22,115 nt of DNA from assembly GCA_003566255.1 (NCBI GenBank), contig PXEC01000066.1:1-22115 (forward strand), written 5' to 3'. The position numbers were made by a program, and so were the translations under genes. The notes beneath the pieces were generated by a model that saw only the letters and a program-made list of their open reading frames with translations, was not told where the DNA came from and searched no databases. Positions 5,223 to 12,547 of the stretch are shown piece after piece. This DNA is from Candidatus Peregrinibacteria bacterium. Its GTDB lineage: Bacteria > Patescibacteriota > Gracilibacteria > UBA1369 > LOWO2-01-FULL-3. How positions within the stretch are numbered: position 1 is the first letter of the stretch; every line of letters begins with the position of its first letter.

Positions 5223-5311
5223 ACTGGGTGAGGGAAGTTTAGCATTTTTTTAGGAAAATTTTAATTTTTCTTAATGTTTGGGTGCTAGAGTTGGTCGCAC
5301 AAGCACTAGTT
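5206..5311. repeat. Perfect 17-bp inverted repeat flanking recombinase leader
   Basis: AACTAGTGCTTGTGCGA at 5206-5222 recurs as its exact reverse complement at 5295-5311. The first copy is part of the attI-like site. The second lacks the GTTGTGCG arm (it continues GTTTTTG) and ends 6 bp before the recombinase Shine-Dalgarno GGAG. The 72-bp interval is AT-rich and probably holds the promoter. The second copy could be an extra recombinase-binding or autoregulatory site. Confidence 0.8.
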
Positions 5312-5327
5312 TTTGTTGGAGTTTGCT

Positions 5328-6182
5328 ATGACTAAAAACGAAATGGTCAAAAATATTGGCGAAAGCGGTCGTGAGACTTTTATTGCGGAGCTTGCCAGGG
5401 AACTTAAGATCCGTAATTACAGCTACCGGACAGTGAAAGCATATGTTGGGGCGGTCCGGCAATTTGAAAGTTTTGCGGAGGAAAGATTTCTTTTCCCGGA
5501 CGAGAATTTGGTTAAGGATTTTCTTTTGTTGAAAAAGGAGCAAAATTTGTCGCCTAAGACGCTACATATTATTTTGAGCGGGATTAAGTTTTTTTGTGGG
5601 GAGGTTCTAAGAAATCCGCTTAAATTAGACATAAAATTTGCGAAGAGGCAGACAAAAATTCCGGTTGTTCTGGAACGGGAGGAAATTATGGATATTATAC
5701 GAACCTCAAATAATTTGAAGCATCGTTTGATAGTTGCGTTGGCGTACGCTTCCGGGTTGAGAGTCAGTGAAGTCACGAATTTAAAAGTCGGGGATCTGAA
5801 TTTTTCGCAAAGCTCTATTTTGGTTAGGCAGGGAAAAGGAAACAAGGACAGACTTACGGTTTTTCCGGAAAAACTTCACGGTGATATGGAGGATTTTATA
5901 CGAACTAAAAACCGTACCGACTACATTTTTACAAACATCAACGATAAAAAACTAAGCACAAGAACTCTTCAAAAAATTTTTAAAAACTCTGCAAGAAAAG
6001 CGGAAGTCAACCCTCTAGCCACTTTTCATTCTTTAAGACACAGCTTCGCGACCCATCTTCTGGAAAGTGGCGTAAACATCCGATATGTGCAAGAACTTCT
6101 GGGACACTCAAACATAAGGACCACCCAAATTTATACAAAGGTCCGCCCTTCCTCACTTAAAAAAGTCAAAAGCCCTTTTTGA
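5328..6182 (+). CDS. Tyrosine recombinase, Xer-like, candidate cassette integrase
   Basis: This encodes a 284-residue site-specific tyrosine recombinase. The N-terminal SAM-like core-binding domain (about 18-97) carries YSYRTVKAYVGAVRQFESFA. The catalytic domain (about 108-275) has all expected residues: R145 (GLRVSE), K170 (GKGNKDR), H234 and R237 (HSLRH), H260 (LGHS) and the nucleophile Y269 (IYTKV). I chose ATG 5328 because GGAG at 5318-5321 sits six bases upstream; upstream TTG codons are in frame but unsupported. The interval between K170 and H234 (64 residues) leaves no room for the IntI-specific insertion, so by sequence it is XerC/D- or XerA-like. Its place beside the attI-like site, divergent from the cassettes, makes it the candidate integrase. 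Alternative: a resident Xer protein that is unrelated to the array. Confidence 0.9.
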   Translation: MTKNEMVKNIGESGRETFIAELARELKIRNYSYRTVKAYVGAVRQFESFAEERFLFPDENLVKDFLLLKKEQNLSPKTLHIILSGIKFFCGEVLRNPLKLDIKFAKRQTKIPVVLEREEIMDIIRTSNNLKHRLIVALAYASGLRVSEVTNLKVGDLNFSQSSILVRQGKGNKDRLTVFPEKLHGDMEDFIRTKNRTDYIFTNINDKKLSTRTLQKIFKNSARKAEVNPLATFHSLRHSFATHLLESGVNIRYVQELLGHSNIRTTQIYTKVRPSSLKKVKSPF

Positions 6183-6212
6183 ATCTCACACAGATCTTTT
6201 GACGGAATTTGC

Positions 6213-6305
6213 TGGCGGAGAGGGGGGGATTCGAACCCCCGCGGGGACTAAGGTCCCCCTACAGGTTTAGCAAACCCGCCTCTTCAGCCACTTGAGTACC
6301 TCTCC
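6213..6305 (-). tRNA. tRNA-Ser(GCU)
   Basis: Read on the minus strand, the acceptor GGAGAGG pairs with CCTCTCC, the discriminator is G and CCA is encoded. The anticodon loop TTGCTAA gives anticodon GCT. The long variable arm GGGGAC/GTCCCC is typical of serine tRNAs, and the T arm GGGGG-TTCGAAT-CCCCC is perfect. Its 3' end faces the recombinase 3' end, 30 bp away. Confidence 0.95.
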
Positions 6306-6391
6306 GCGTTAATTCGGCGCGGCGGTCTTTCCGCGCCAACACATCATAATGAAAAAGCCTCTCACAAGTCCAGTAATTTGTGATTCAACAT

Positions 6392-6580
6392 TTACCTTCT
6401 GAGCCGGATAACCGCGCGCAATTCATCAACTTCCTGCTCGGAATCCGCGGATTGTGCCAGATTTGTTGCTCCGATAGTATCAAGTTTTACGTGCTCGGAG
6501 CCGACTCCGGATATTGAAATCACCCCTATCAACAAGGCGATGATCAGCGCTAGAACCTGCAATTTGAATTTTATTTTCAT
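6392..6580 (-). CDS. Possible small membrane-anchored protein
   Basis: This is a 62-residue ORF between the two tRNA-Ser genes. It begins MKIKFK followed by a hydrophobic segment (about 8-26, VLALIIALLIGVISISGVG), then a polar tail rich in Glu and Asp ending AVIRLRR. The basic start and single hydrophobic stretch resemble a signal peptide or membrane anchor. No Shine-Dalgarno is evident upstream of ATG 6578-6580. I recognise no family. It may be a real small protein or a chance frame; nothing else explains this interval. Confidence 0.4.
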   Translation of the reverse strand: MKIKFKLQVLALIIALLIGVISISGVGSEHVKLDTIGATNLAQSADSEQEVDELRAVIRLRR

Positions 6581-6688
6581 TTTTTATTTTTGTTTTCGCT
6601 TTCCGTATTCTACAATATTTTCTACGCTAATGCAACCCCTCCTCTTTTTTAAATTCGTTCCTTCCTTAACAAAGCGGCGCGTTTCCAA

Positions 6689-6778
6689 TGGCGGAGAGGC
6701 AGGGATTCGAACCCTGGGTCCCCGTGAAGGGACGACGGTTTTCAAGACCGTTGCTTTCGACCGCTCAGCCACCTCTCC
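6689..6778 (-). tRNA. tRNA-Ser(UGA)
   Basis: On the minus strand the acceptor GGAGAGG/CCTCTCC, discriminator G and encoded CCA match the neighbouring tRNA-Ser. The anticodon loop CTTGAAA gives TGA. A long variable arm GTCCC/GGGAC and T arm CAGGG-TTCGAAT-CCCTG are clear. Confidence 0.95.
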
Positions 6779-6864
6779 GTGTTTTTTGCCCGCACATGAT
6801 AGACACTTCCTTTGTGAAAAGCAACTTTTCATTAGCAAAAACAAACTGCGATTTTGTTGCCGGA

Positions 6865-9591
6865 TCACATCTCTTCCACCACATCAACTCCCAACAGTGC
6901 CAGCCCATTCTTTATTATCTGCGCGGAAGCCGTAACTATTTCAATTCTTTGTTTCTTTTTTTCTTCACTGTCCGCCTTCAGCACCGGCACGGTGTTGTAA
7001 AAAGAATTAAACTTTTGCGCCAGATCATAAATGTAATTTGCCAGAATGTTCGGTTTTCTTTCCTTTGCCGCCATCTCAATTTGCTCGATATACTTTGGAA
7101 AAACGCGCATCACTTCCTTTATTTTTTCCTCAGCATTTTCAGGATCTTTTATTGAAGATGGTTCCAAAGGCAAATCCTTTACCTCCGGGACTTCAGGAAT
7201 TTCGATATCGTCCTCTCCGTTGCTTCCTGCCTTCCTCAAAATACTCCTTGCTCTGGCGTAAGTGTACTGCAAGTACGGCGCGCTGTTTCCCTCCAAAGAA
7301 AGCATCCTGTCCCAATCAAAAGTTATGTCCGTCAGCCTGTTTTGCGACAGAATATTATATTTCACCGCACCTATCCCCACCTTCTCCGCGACCTCTTTTT
7401 TGTTTCCGATATTCGGATTCTTTTCTTCAATTATTTCCGCCGCCCTTTTCACCGCTTCGTCCAGAACTTCCTCCAACAACACAACATTCCCCTTCCGCGT
7501 GCTCATCCCCCCGTCCTTCATGTGCATCCTCCCGAAAGACACGTGCTCTCCCTGCCCGTCATACCAGCCCAATCGCTCCGCGCCCAGAAACAATTGTTTG
7601 AAATGCAATGTCTGCGCCACATCAACCACATACAAAATTTTGTAAGGATCCCAATTTTCTATACGATATTTCAATGTCGCGAATTCCCGGGTCATGTAAA
7701 GAGTTGTCCCGTCTTTTTTTTGTATCGGGACCGTTGGGATATTTTCGTCTTCATACTCGATTACGAACGCGCCTTCTTTTCCCTCCACAAACACTCCCTT
7801 CTTTTTTCCTTCCTCCAATATCCCCTCTATTTTATTCTGATAAAAACTCTCCCCCTGCGTGTAGTCAAAACGTATATCCCCCAGTCTTTCGTATGTCTTT
7901 TTTATCTCTTTCATGCTCTCCTCCACAAACCATTTCCACAATTTTTTGTTCTCTTCGTCTCCCTCCTCGAATTTCTTAAATTCCAATCTGGCCTCGTCTT
8001 CTATTTCCGGATTTTGTTCGGCCTCCTCATGAAATTTCACGTAAAGTTTAAGAAGTTCGTCTATCGGGGATTTTTTTATCATTTTTTCCTCGCCCCATTC
8101 CTTATAAGCATATATCAACTTGCCGAATTGCGTCCCCCAATCCCCTATATGATTTATGCTTACGGTTTTGAATCCGGTCTCTTTAAACAGATTGCAAACA
8201 CTCTGCCCGATGATCGTGGAAAGCAGATGATGAACCCCCAAAGGCTTCGCTATGTTTGGCGCGCTGTAATCCAGAACAACAGTCTGCCCCTCCCCGATTT
8301 TTGTTTTCCCGTAATCATCTTCCTCCTCAAGAATTTTCTTTACTTCCGCATCCAGCGTCTTTTTTGAAATGAAAAAATTTATGAAACCCGGTCCAGCCAC
8401 TTCCGTTCTTTCAATAAAATCCGTGTCCTTGAAATTTTCAACTATTTTCTCCGCGATTTCCCGGGGCGGAACTCCCAATTCTTTGGAAAGATGCAAGGCT
8501 ATGTTTGACGCGTAATCCCCATTCTCCTCTTGCGCGGGATATTCCACATGCGGGTCCGTCTCCGGAATTTCCGGGTAAGCTTTTTTTATGGCTTCTATAA
8601 GTAGATGTTTCAACATTTCTTTAGAAAAGTTTCTGTTGTCCGGAGTTTTTTTTTTGGCAAACGGATCTTCTTCCGTCGTGTTTTTGGGGGAATCCTCGGG
8701 TTTGGGCTCGGACTCAGGTTCAGGCTTAGTTTCCGGTTCAGGCTCAGGCTCCGGCTTCGGCTCGGGTTCCGGCTCCCATTCGGGTTCAAGCCTTTTTTCG
8801 TATTCTCCCTGATTCGTTTTTTTGCTGATGAAATGAGCCTTTTCCTGCTGTGGAATTTTAGAATCATCAACCTTCCCTCTTCCTTGGATTCCAAGTTCCA
8901 ATGAATTATTTTCTTCATTCAAAATATGATTTTCCACCTCCCCACCCACATACTTTATTATCGTGCTTTGTATATCCTTGAGTATGCTCCCGAATTCGTC
9001 CATGTGCATTCGGCTTAAATCCTCGACTAAGAGCAGGATGTTCACCGTTTTCGGTGTAAGTTTTGTTCTTTCGCATTCGCTGTTGTTCCAAAATCTGCAA
9101 GTTATTCCTCCTTCATCGAAGTATGCCGCCTCTCCTTCTTTTACCTTCTTAACATCTATTGAATTCTTTGGTCTGAATGGCTCTCCGCCTTTTGTAAATC
9201 CCAGAATCAAATCGCCACAAAGCCAATCCATATCTTCGCCTCTGACTGGAAGCATATGTTTCAGTGAAAAATACTTGCACAGATCCGTCATCACATTTTC
9301 GTGCGGCATGTCTTTTCCGCTTTTTGCTTGTCTCAACAAAGTCGCGAGGGACGGCAAGTGTCTTTTGGGATTTGCCCCGAACTTCCCGAAAGCTCCGCAC
9401 CACACACCCACCATTCTGTCCTCAAAAATATCTTTACCTTTGAATTCTCTTCCTTTTTGTGCTCGTATTCCGCGGAGCAACCCCTCCACGGCGGATACTC
9501 TCCGGGAGTTGTTTACATTTTTTACCAGTATTGCCCCGACTTTCAAGTCCGGATTCTGTTCAAAAATTTCTTTTCTTATTTCCAGTTTCAT
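6865..9591 (-). CDS. argS: B3/4 editing-type domain fused to arginyl-tRNA synthetase
   Basis: This encodes a 908-residue protein in three parts. Residues 1-225 match the B3/4 fold of PheRS beta and its stand-alone relatives, which hydrolyse mischarged tRNA or act as putative editing domains: PSLATLLRQ, LPVRGEDMD, GEPFRPKN and GGITCRFWNNSECERTKLTP are visible. Residues 265-305 are a Glu-Pro/Lys-Pro repeat linker. Residues 325-908 are a complete class I ArgRS: N-terminal add-on domain with NGDYASNIALHLSKELG (357-373), the catalytic core with SAPNIAKP and HIGDWGTQFG (481-490), MSTRKG (696-701) in place of KMSKS, and the anticodon-binding DALR-type helical end. The usual HVGH signature reads GVHH at 452-455. 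Normal ArgRS is about 560-590 residues, so the N-terminal half is added. It charges tRNA-Arg in the cytoplasm. The fusion is continuous with no frameshift. Confidence 0.93.
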   Translation of the reverse strand: MKLEIRKEIFEQNPDLKVGAILVKNVNNSRRVSAVEGLLRGIRAQKGREFKGKDIFEDRMVGVWCGAFGKFGANPKRHLPSLATLLRQAKSGKDMPHENVMTDLCKYFSLKHMLPVRGEDMDWLCGDLILGFTKGGEPFRPKNSIDVKKVKEGEAAYFDEGGITCRFWNNSECERTKLTPKTVNILLLVEDLSRMHMDEFGSILKDIQSTIIKYVGGEVENHILNEENNSLELGIQGRGKVDDSKIPQQEKAHFISKKTNQGEYEKRLEPEWEPEPEPKPEPEPEPETKPEPESEPKPEDSPKNTTEEDPFAKKKTPDNRNFSKEMLKHLLIEAIKKAYPEIPETDPHVEYPAQEENGDYASNIALHLSKELGVPPREIAEKIVENFKDTDFIERTEVAGPGFINFFISKKTLDAEVKKILEEEDDYGKTKIGEGQTVVLDYSAPNIAKPLGVHHLLSTIIGQSVCNLFKETGFKTVSINHIGDWGTQFGKLIYAYKEWGEEKMIKKSPIDELLKLYVKFHEEAEQNPEIEDEARLEFKKFEEGDEENKKLWKWFVEESMKEIKKTYERLGDIRFDYTQGESFYQNKIEGILEEGKKKGVFVEGKEGAFVIEYEDENIPTVPIQKKDGTTLYMTREFATLKYRIENWDPYKILYVVDVAQTLHFKQLFLGAERLGWYDGQGEHVSFGRMHMKDGGMSTRKGNVVLLEEVLDEAVKRAAEIIEEKNPNIGNKKEVAEKVGIGAVKYNILSQNRLTDITFDWDRMLSLEGNSAPYLQYTYARARSILRKAGSNGEDDIEIPEVPEVKDLPLEPSSIKDPENAEEKIKEVMRVFPKYIEQIEMAAKERKPNILANYIYDLAQKFNSFYNTVPVLKADSEEKKKQRIEIVTASAQIIKNGLALLGVDVVEEM

Positions 9592-9611
9592 GTCTGCATT
9601 TTATATCATTC

Positions 9612-9640
9612 TTGAGAAAAATGAATAGAAACTGTATAAT
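9612..9640 (+). promoter_or_regulatory. Sigma70-type promoter for the CNNM/CorC gene
   Basis: TTGAGA (9612-9617), 17-bp spacer, TATAAT (9635-9640). The start codon lies 22 bases beyond the -10, so the leader is short, and no strong Shine-Dalgarno is present. Confidence 0.75.
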
Positions 9641-9662
9641 GTTTTGGCTACATTACTAATAT

Positions 9663-10916
9663 ATGCATTCACAGTTCTTGATTCTATTGGGATTAGTCGT
9701 TTTGTCAGGCATATCATCCGGCAGCGAAACGGCTCTTGTCTCGTTATCGCGATCGAAAGTCGATGAACTTGTTTCGAGGAAAGTCAGGAACAGCCGTATT
9801 TTGAAACTTCTTAAAAAGGATCCTCACCGTTTGCTTATAACGGTTCTTATAGCGAACAATGTTATCAATATCGGAGCCAGTGCTTATGCCGCCATTGTTT
9901 TTACCGAGATTTTCGGATCCTCTGGTATCGGGGTTGCTACCGGTGTGATGACTTTTTTCATTTTGATCTTCGGAGAAATAACTCCAAAATCTTTCGCGCA
10001 TCAGCACGCGGTGGGCTATTCTTTGTTTATAGCAAAACCTATTTTTGTTCTTCAAATTCTTCTCTTCCCCGTTGTTTGGGCGCTGGAGCGGATTGTCAAG
10101 ATTGTAAACAGAGCTGTCGGAAATCGGGACGCGTTCACAGTTACCGAGGGGGAATTGGTCGCGATGTTGAAAATCGGAGCGCAAGAGGGGTCCATAGAAA
10201 AACATGAACATGAGTTTATTGAGAATGTTTTTGAATTCAATGATATAAAAGTTGAAGAGGTGATGACTCCAAGAGTTTCAATAGAGGCGATGCACAATGA
10301 CATGACCATTCAGGAAGCCGTGGATTTTGTGATAAGACATTCGCATTCCAGGATCCCCGTTTACAAAGATAATCTTGATAATATTGTCGGGATTATTTCA
10401 ATAAAAGAACTTTTGAAATATTATGACCGGTACTCTCCCCGCAAAAAACTAAAAAGCCTTAGACTTGCGCCGCCTCTGGAAGTTCCGTTTTCAAAAAAGA
10501 TAAACAATCTATTTAGGGAATTTCAGCGCAAACATTTGCACATGGCCGTGGTCATAGATGAATTCGGGGGGACCGCCGGACTGGTCACAATGGAAGATCT
10601 TTTAGAGGAGATAGTGGGTGAAATTGTTGATGAATTCGATATGGACGAAATCCCCATAAAAGTTATTGACGGCAGAAATATAATAGCCAGCGGTTCAACG
10701 TTGGTTGAAGATGTAAATGATTTTTTCAAAATAAAATTCGGTCCTAATGAAAGGGACACCATAAATACTTATGTGACTGAATACCTTCACCGTTTTCCCC
10801 GTGAAGGTGAAACTGTAAAATTCCCTCGGGCGAAGGTCACGGTTTTGAAAATGAACAAAAACGTAATTGAGAAAGTTAAGATAACGAAGCTACGCAAAAA
10901 GAAAACAAGCCACTGA
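9663..10916 (+). CDS. CNNM/CorC (HlyC/TlyC) family transmembrane CBS protein
   Basis: This encodes a 417-residue inner-membrane protein of the family linked to magnesium and cobalt efflux or homeostasis. The DUF21 (CNNM) domain spans about 1-150 with four hydrophobic segments and the hallmarks SGSETALVSLSR (19-30) and GEITPKSFA (104-112). The cytoplasmic CBS pair follows (about 200-255 and 265-322), with VMTPR at 200-204 and DEFGGTAGLVTMEDLLEEIVGEI at 299-321. A C-terminal CorC/HlyC domain (about 335-410) completes it, and a lysine-rich tail ends the protein. The length is normal. Older names (hemolysin) are not supported functionally. It is a single gene with its own promoter, divergent from argS. 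Confidence 0.92.
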   Translation: MHSQFLILLGLVVLSGISSGSETALVSLSRSKVDELVSRKVRNSRILKLLKKDPHRLLITVLIANNVINIGASAYAAIVFTEIFGSSGIGVATGVMTFFILIFGEITPKSFAHQHAVGYSLFIAKPIFVLQILLFPVVWALERIVKIVNRAVGNRDAFTVTEGELVAMLKIGAQEGSIEKHEHEFIENVFEFNDIKVEEVMTPRVSIEAMHNDMTIQEAVDFVIRHSHSRIPVYKDNLDNIVGIISIKELLKYYDRYSPRKKLKSLRLAPPLEVPFSKKINNLFREFQRKHLHMAVVIDEFGGTAGLVTMEDLLEEIVGEIVDEFDMDEIPIKVIDGRNIIASGSTLVEDVNDFFKIKFGPNERDTINTYVTEYLHRFPREGETVKFPRAKVTVLKMNKNVIEKVKITKLRKKKTSH

Positions 10917-10938
10917 TTGGAAAAGGGTTGAAAGGGGG

Positions 10939-10968
10939 TTGCATGTTGTCTCCTTTTTGTGCTACAAT
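10939..10968 (+). promoter_or_regulatory. Sigma70-type promoter for the FN3 protein
   Basis: TTGCAT (10939-10944), 18-bp spacer, TACAAT (10963-10968). The following leader is AT-rich with repeated AAATATAAATTAAAA-like units up to ATG 11024. Confidence 0.7.
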
Positions 10969-11023
10969 TGTGGGAATTAAAAATCAAAATATAAATTAAA
11001 AATATAAATTAAAACCAAAAATC

Positions 11024-12547
11024 ATGAAAAAAATTGCTGTTTTATTTTTCGCCCTTCTGCTTTCTTTGATGCCGCTTCATAGCGTGCTGGCAGAAGAACC
11101 CGACACTCAGCCTCCAAGTGATGTTGAGGGATTACAAGCCGAACCCCTTGACGGAGCAGTCAAGCTGACATGGCTTCCCTCGACGGACGATGTTGGAGTG
11201 GAAGGTTATGAACTCCATTACGGACTTACTCCCGTCACGGAATCGGGACAAGTTTACGACAATGTTCTGGACGTCGGAGACGTTTTGGAATATACCGTCA
11301 CCGGATTGGAGAACGGGACGACTTATTACTTTTCCGCGATTGCTTATGACGCGGCGGGAAATGAGAGTCTCCATTGGGCAACCGGATCCCCTTTAAGTGC
11401 CACGCCAGAGGCTACTTATGAACCTCTGGAAGAGGAATCCCCGCAAGTTTCTGACGCCGAAGCTATAAATAAAGAGCAGGTTTTGGTTGTATTTTCCAAG
11501 GAAATCGTTCTTCCCGAGGAAGACCCTCAGGATGCGTTCAGTATAGAAAATAATGAAGATTTCACCGAGTTGGTCGTGCTTGAAGCTGAAATGTGGGAAG
11601 AGGATGAGACTAATAGAACCGCTCTTCTCACAACTGAAGTACAGGAAGAAAATGTTGAATACACTTTAACCGCGCACATTTCTATCAGAGATTTGGACGG
11701 GAACCCAATTATAAGCGGCACATCAGATACTGCCGTATTCTTGGGTAGCGAGGTTGAAATGGAGGAAGTTGAACCTTTGGTGGTTTTGAAAGCCGAATCA
11801 ATAGACAGCACTAACTTTGGTGTAACTTTCAATAAAACCGTTGTTTTGGGAATAGACCCCTACGAGAATTTCTTGGTACACGCGGTTGATGATATGACCG
11901 ACACGCTGGATATCATGGCGGTGGTCTTGGGAGAAAACCATGAGGGGACCGAGGATGCTTTCGCTTTGATCAGAACCAGCCCTCAAGAAGATAAGACTTA
12001 TCTTGTTACGGTTCTGGGAGTTACGGATGAGGATGGCAACCCGATTGACGAAGAGATGAATACTGCGTCTTTTGAAGGTCCCGCGGTTCCGGAGCCTCCT
12101 GATGTTGAAGAGCCGGAAGAGGAAGAACCGGACGTTGAAGAGCCGGTTCTGCCCGATGTTACTCCACCTGAAGATGTAGCCAGATTCCTGGCGAACACTT
12201 TCTTGAGAATGGACGAACTTGTTGTTTCTTTGACATGGAATCTGCCGGTTGATCCGGACTGGGACTCTGTTCTTCAAAGACTTTATATGAGTGCTGATCT
12301 GGGAGAAACTTATGCTGAGGAGGCAGAACTCCCCACTAATGTTAGCTCTTACGAAGTCGAAGGACTTGAACCGGGCGAGTATTGGTTCAAATTAACTCAA
12401 GAAGATGCCGCCGGTAATGAAAGTGAAGGCGTTGTGACAAAAGTTACTCTGGTCGAAACAGGCCCGGGGCTTGTGGGACTGCTTTTGGTGTCCCTTGGAC
12501 TTGGAAAGCTTGTTTCAAGAAGACGTTCTAATGTCCGCGCCGATTGA
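11024..12547 (+). CDS. Secreted, C-terminally anchored fibronectin type III protein
   Basis: This encodes a 507-residue surface protein. A signal peptide (1-23, cleavage near VLA/EE) leads into an FN3 domain (29-128; LTWLPSTDDVGVEGYELHYG, GLENGTTYYFSAIAYDAAGNES). Two Ig-like modules of the SbsA/Big_5 type follow (about 140-240 and 252-351; each has the VVFSKEIVL or VTFNKTVVL strand and an LDGNPI or EDGNPI turn). Next are a Glu/Pro linker (353-379), a second FN3 (380-476) and a C-terminal anchor: hydrophobic 481-497 followed by SRRRS. The end resembles sorted CTERM-type tails but no named motif is complete. The protein is strongly acidic. It probably sits on the envelope as an adhesive or structural protein. 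Its 3' end overlaps murA by 33 bp on opposite strands. Confidence 0.88.
   Translation: MKKIAVLFFALLLSLMPLHSVLAEEPDTQPPSDVEGLQAEPLDGAVKLTWLPSTDDVGVEGYELHYGLTPVTESGQVYDNVLDVGDVLEYTVTGLENGTTYYFSAIAYDAAGNESLHWATGSPLSATPEATYEPLEEESPQVSDAEAINKEQVLVVFSKEIVLPEEDPQDAFSIENNEDFTELVVLEAEMWEEDETNRTALLTTEVQEENVEYTLTAHISIRDLDGNPIISGTSDTAVFLGSEVEMEEVEPLVVLKAESIDSTNFGVTFNKTVVLGIDPYENFLVHAVDDMTDTLDIMAVVLGENHEGTEDAFALIRTSPQEDKTYLVTVLGVTDEDGNPIDEEMNTASFEGPAVPEPPDVEEPEEEEPDVEEPVLPDVTPPEDVARFLANTFLRMDELVVSLTWNLPVDPDWDSVLQRLYMSADLGETYAEEAELPTNVSSYEVEGLEPGEYWFKLTQEDAAGNESEGVVTKVTLVETGPGLVGLLLVSLGLGKLVSRRRSNVRAD

Noticed and set aside
5328..6182. Calling the recombinase IntI
   Set aside because: The interval between the catalytic K and HxxR is too short for the IntI-specific insertion, so the name would overstate the evidence.
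6180..6182. UGA recoding as in Gracilibacteria/Absconditabacteria
   Set aside because: TGA ends the recombinase and lysS at the expected family ends, so the standard code applies.
6183..6305. tRNA-Ser(GCU) as the attachment site of a genomic island carrying the recombinase
   Set aside because: The tRNA is intact and beside the recombinase end, but I see no second copy of its 3' end at the far side of the array within the window.
8588..8904. Plus-strand frames opposite the Glu/Pro linker of ArgRS
   Set aside because: They are Gly/Ser- or Arg/Phe-rich low-complexity mirrors of the repeated linker codons.
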